Part shown: one piece after another, positions 61,428 through 64,000 of the stretch | Layout: every line of letters starts with the position of its first letter | Position numbering within the stretch: position 1 is the stretch's first letter | Assembly: GCA_001310555.1 (NCBI GenBank) | Contig: BAXO01000012.1 | Span: 1 to 64,000 of the forward strand | DNA: 64,000 nucleotides | Source of the DNA: Bacillus sp. JCM 19058 | GTDB taxonomy: Bacteria; Bacillota; Bacilli; Bacillales_H; Bacillaceae_D | Direction: 5' to 3' | Translations under genes and position numbers: made by a program | The notes under the pieces: model-generated | What the model was told of the DNA's origin: nothing | Seen by the model: only the letters and a program-made list of their open reading frames with translations | Databases searched by the model: none

Positions 61428-63320
61428 CTAGGACGATTTGATTTTAGCCAATCTGCCTTGCTCAATGTAGACGAGTAAAATGGAAATATCCGCCGGATTT
61501 ACTCCTGACACACGCGAGGCCTGCCCTACAGAAAGCGGTCTAACTTCATGAAGCTGATGCTTCGCTTCTGAGGCGAGTCCATGAATAGCAAAATAATCCA
61601 GATCGGCTGGGATCTTTTTATTTTCCATTTTCTTTGCTCTTTCCACTTGCTGAAGCTGCTTCTCGATGTAGCCTTCATACTTGATTTGAATTTCTACCTG
61701 CTCGGTCACCTCTGGGTCAAGCTCGAGCGGAGCCGCCGGGATCACCGTTGCCAAATCGCGATACGTCATCTCAGGTCGCTTTAGAAACGCCGTTGCCTGA
61801 ACAGCCTCTTGCAATGGTGCAGAATTCACTTTTTCGAGTAATGCTGCGACCTCAGCTGAAGGTTTAATTACTAATTTTTTCAATCTCTTCTTCTCGTCCT
61901 CAACCTGCTGCTTTTTTTGTAAGAAATCGTTGATACCGCGGCTCAGAGATCAAACCGATTTCGTGTCCAAGCTCAGTCAAACGATAATCAGCATTGTCGT
62001 GGCGCAGCAACAGACGGTATTCGGCACGGGATGTGAGCAGTCGATACGGCTCACTCGTTCCTTTTGTAATTAAATCGTCGATCAATACGCCAATATAAGC
62101 TTGAGAGCGGTCTAGGACGACTCCTTCTCTCCCCTGAACTTTACGTGCAGCGTTTATCCCAGCCATAATCCCTTGTGCAGCAGCTTCTTCATAGCCTGAA
62201 GTACCGTTAATTTGTCCTGCAGAGAACAGACCAGGAATTTTTTTTCGTCTCAAGTGTCGGCCACAGCTGGGTCGGAACGAGGGCATCGTATTCGATCGCA
62301 TAGCCAGGGCGCATCATCCGGGCATTTTCAAGGCCTGGAACGGTTTTCAGCAAGGAAAGCTGTACATCCTCAGGCAGGCTTGTCGACAGCCTTGTACATA
62401 AACCTCGGACGTCTGGCGACCTTCGGGCTCCAAAAAGATTTGATGCCGCGGCTTGTCATTAAATCGAACGACCTTATCCTCAATCGACGGACAGTAGCGC
62501 GGCCCCTTCCCTTTAATCATCCCGGAATACATCGGTGAGCGATTAAGGTTAGCATTGATCAATTGGTGTGTTTCAGCGCTCGTATACGTAAGCCAGCACG
62601 GGAGCTGATCGGTAATATATTTGGTCGTTTCATAGGAAAATGCGCGTGGCTCTTCATCGCCGGGTTGGATTTCCGTTTTATCGTAATCGATCGTTGTCCC
62701 GTTCACCCGCGGTGGTGTCCCTGTTTTAAACCTAACGATGTCAAAGCCAAGCTCCTTCAGATGCTCAGCAAGCTGCACAGAAGGCTGCATGTTATTCGGA
62801 CCACTTTCGTAAGCTAAATCACCGATGATAATTTTCCCACGCAAATATGTCCCTGTCGTTATAATCACTGCCTGACTGCGGTATTCTGCGCCGGTATTCG
62901 TGACTACCCCCCGGCAAATTCCTTCTTCGATAATGAGCCGATCGACCATGCCTTGGCGTAATAACAGATTTTCTTCCGCTTCTATCGTCTTTTTCATTTC
63001 ATGCTGATAGAGAAACTTATCGGCCTGTGCTCTGAGAGCCGTACGGCCGGTCCTTTTCCAGTATTCAGCATTCTCATTTGAATATGCGTCTTATCGATAT
63101 TTTTCGCCATTTCTCCGCCCAAAGCATCGAGCTCACGAACAACGACTCCCTTTGCCGGACCGCCAATGGATGGATTACATGGCATAAATGCTACTGCATC
63201 AAGGTTTAACGTCAGCATCAAAGTATTCGCCCCCATGCGTGCCGCAGCAAGGCCTGCTTCGACGCCGGAATGGCCGGCGCCAATGACGATGACATCAAAT
63301 TCTCCACCTTGGAAACTCAT
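61428..63320 (-). CDS. mnmG: tRNA uridine-5-carboxymethylaminomethyl modification FAD enzyme MnmG (frameshifted)
   Basis: MnmG (GidA) has about 630 residues and works with MnmE to modify wobble U34 of tRNAs. The FAD-binding start [20 protein letters not shown] is followed by [51 protein letters not shown] and the C-terminal helical MnmE-binding region ending [20 protein letters not shown]. Breaks lie near 63040, 62390, the T8 run near 62240 and the T7 run near 61915. The start has AAGGAGGGAACC. Confidence 0.95.
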
Positions 63321-63335
63321 GCGGTTCCCTCCTTT

Positions 63336-64000
63336 TTATTTACCTAAACAAAATTGTGAAAACAGTTGATCAATTAAGCTCTCGTGAACATTGTCTCCAA
63401 TAATCTCTCCGAGAAGCTCCCACGTTCTCGTTATATCGATTTGCACTAAGTCGATCGGGACTCCGCTTTCAATTGCTCCTATCGCATCCTCGACCGTTGC
63501 TCTTGCCTGTTCCAGTAAGCCTATATGCCTAGTATTTGAAACATAAGTTAAGTCCCCACCTTCAATTTCACCTTCAAAAAAGAGCCCGGCAATCGCCTGC
63601 TCCAGATCATCGACACCTCGATCTTGAAGTAATGAAGTGGTAATCACCGGACGTTTGTCCGCCAGCGACTGCACCTGTTCCAAATCAATTTGCCTATCGA
63701 GATCGGTTTTGTTAACGATCACAATCGCATCCATATTTTCAATCGCCTTAAATAAAGCTCGGTCCTCTTTTGTTAAAGTCTCACCGTAGTTCAGAATAAG
63801 TAAAATCAAATCGGCTTCCTTTAACACTTGCCTCGATCGTTCAACACCTATCCGTTCGACAATATCTTCGGTTTCACGAATTCCCGCCGTATCGATAAGC
63901 CGGAGCGGAACTCCCCTGACATTAACATATTCCTCAATAACATCCCGGGTCGTTCCCGGGATATCTGTGACAATGGCTTTATTTTCATGAACGAGACTAT
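63336..64000 (-). CDS. mnmE: tRNA modification GTPase MnmE, C-terminal part (5' end outside window, frameshifted)
   Basis: Only the 3' two thirds of the G domain and the C-terminal helices are in the window. Visible are the G2/G3 region [20 protein letters not shown] and [18 protein letters not shown], the G4 motif VNKTDLD and the C-terminal FCLGK, whose cysteine is conserved in MnmE. A break near 63828 joins RSRQ to [13 protein letters not shown]. With MnmG it modifies U34 of several tRNAs. It marks the oriC-proximal edge of the window. Confidence 0.94.
   Translation of the reverse strand, partial: SLVHENKAIVTDIPGTTRDVIEEYVNVRGVPLRLIDTAGIRETEDIVERIGVERSRQVLKEADLILLILNYGETLTKEDRALFKAIENMDAIVIVNKTDLDRQIDLEQVQSLADKRPVITTSLLQDRGVDDLEQAIAGLFFEGEIEGGDLTYVSNTRHIGLLEQARATVEDAIGAIESGVPIDLVQIDITRTWELLGEIIGDNVHESLIDQLFSQFCLGK

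Noticed and set aside
63944..63965. cccggg-containing near-palindrome, considered as a Noc binding site
   Set aside because: Lies inside the MnmE G domain and has a central insertion that breaks the Noc consensus; explained by codon sequence.

Overview
The window is the left flank of the replication origin of a Bacillaceae (Bacillus-type, spore-forming) chromosome. From the right edge leftwards, all on the minus strand, it carries mnmE, mnmG, rsmG, noc, soj, spo0J, a cysteine desulfurase, yyaC (opposite strand), a YkvI-type membrane protein, yyzM, ychF, rpsF, ssb, rpsR, yybS, gdpP, rplI, dnaC, purA, five tRNAs, walR, walK, yycH, yycI, walJ, htrA, a CxxH/CxxC protein and rlmH. This is the canonical Bacillus order. 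Three ParB-type parS sites and a forespore-type promoter at yyaC fit an origin-proximal region of an endospore former. oriC should lie just beyond the right edge, so nearly all core genes run with replication. An alkaliphilic relative is plausible but not proven from sequence.

Immediately downstream of rlmH a 16.9 kb island (about 14401-31286) is inserted. The last 16 bases of rlmH, acttatgatacgcctc on the plus strand, are repeated at the far end. This is the target and arrangement of staphylococcal SCC elements. The island carries a single large serine recombinase next to rlmH, preceded by a small overlapping ORF and a Cro/CI-type regulator. It also has a RadC-type JAB protein, a mobile-element protein of unknown function and a translationally coupled type I restriction system (hsdM-hsdS-hsdR). 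Further cargo is a zinc-ribbon protein with a partner, a relic of a second hsdR tail, a YgjP-type metalloprotease, a RES-domain protein with a putative HEPN-like N-terminal part, and a HEPN-like protein with an RNxxxH motif. I read it as an SCC-like defence island in a Bacillaceae host.

Left of the island (1-14384) is accessory chromosome: an ECF sigma operon with a predicted beta-structured protein, YdhG/Fra, a CPBP protease, a GH2 glycosidase divergent from an ArsR-type regulator with a large C-terminal domain, a decayed histidine phosphatase, an orphan sugar-binding lipoprotein, a TSUP permease, a DUF3298-type protein, and a pheA-symporter pair. The pheA leader is striking: a consensus sigma-A promoter, a 14-codon ORF ending in Phe-Phe-Phe, competing hairpins and tandem intrinsic terminators. 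That is the architecture of peptide-coupled attenuation.

A caution governs the whole annotation. Most single-copy essential genes (mnmE, mnmG, soj, spo0J, dnaC, purA, walK, walR, rplI, gdpP, rlmH) are interrupted by one-base indels, mostly in runs of A/T of seven or more or in short G runs. This looks like uncorrected sequencing error rather than gene decay. I therefore give merged gene spans and call genes frameshifted rather than dead unless several independent lesions argue otherwise.
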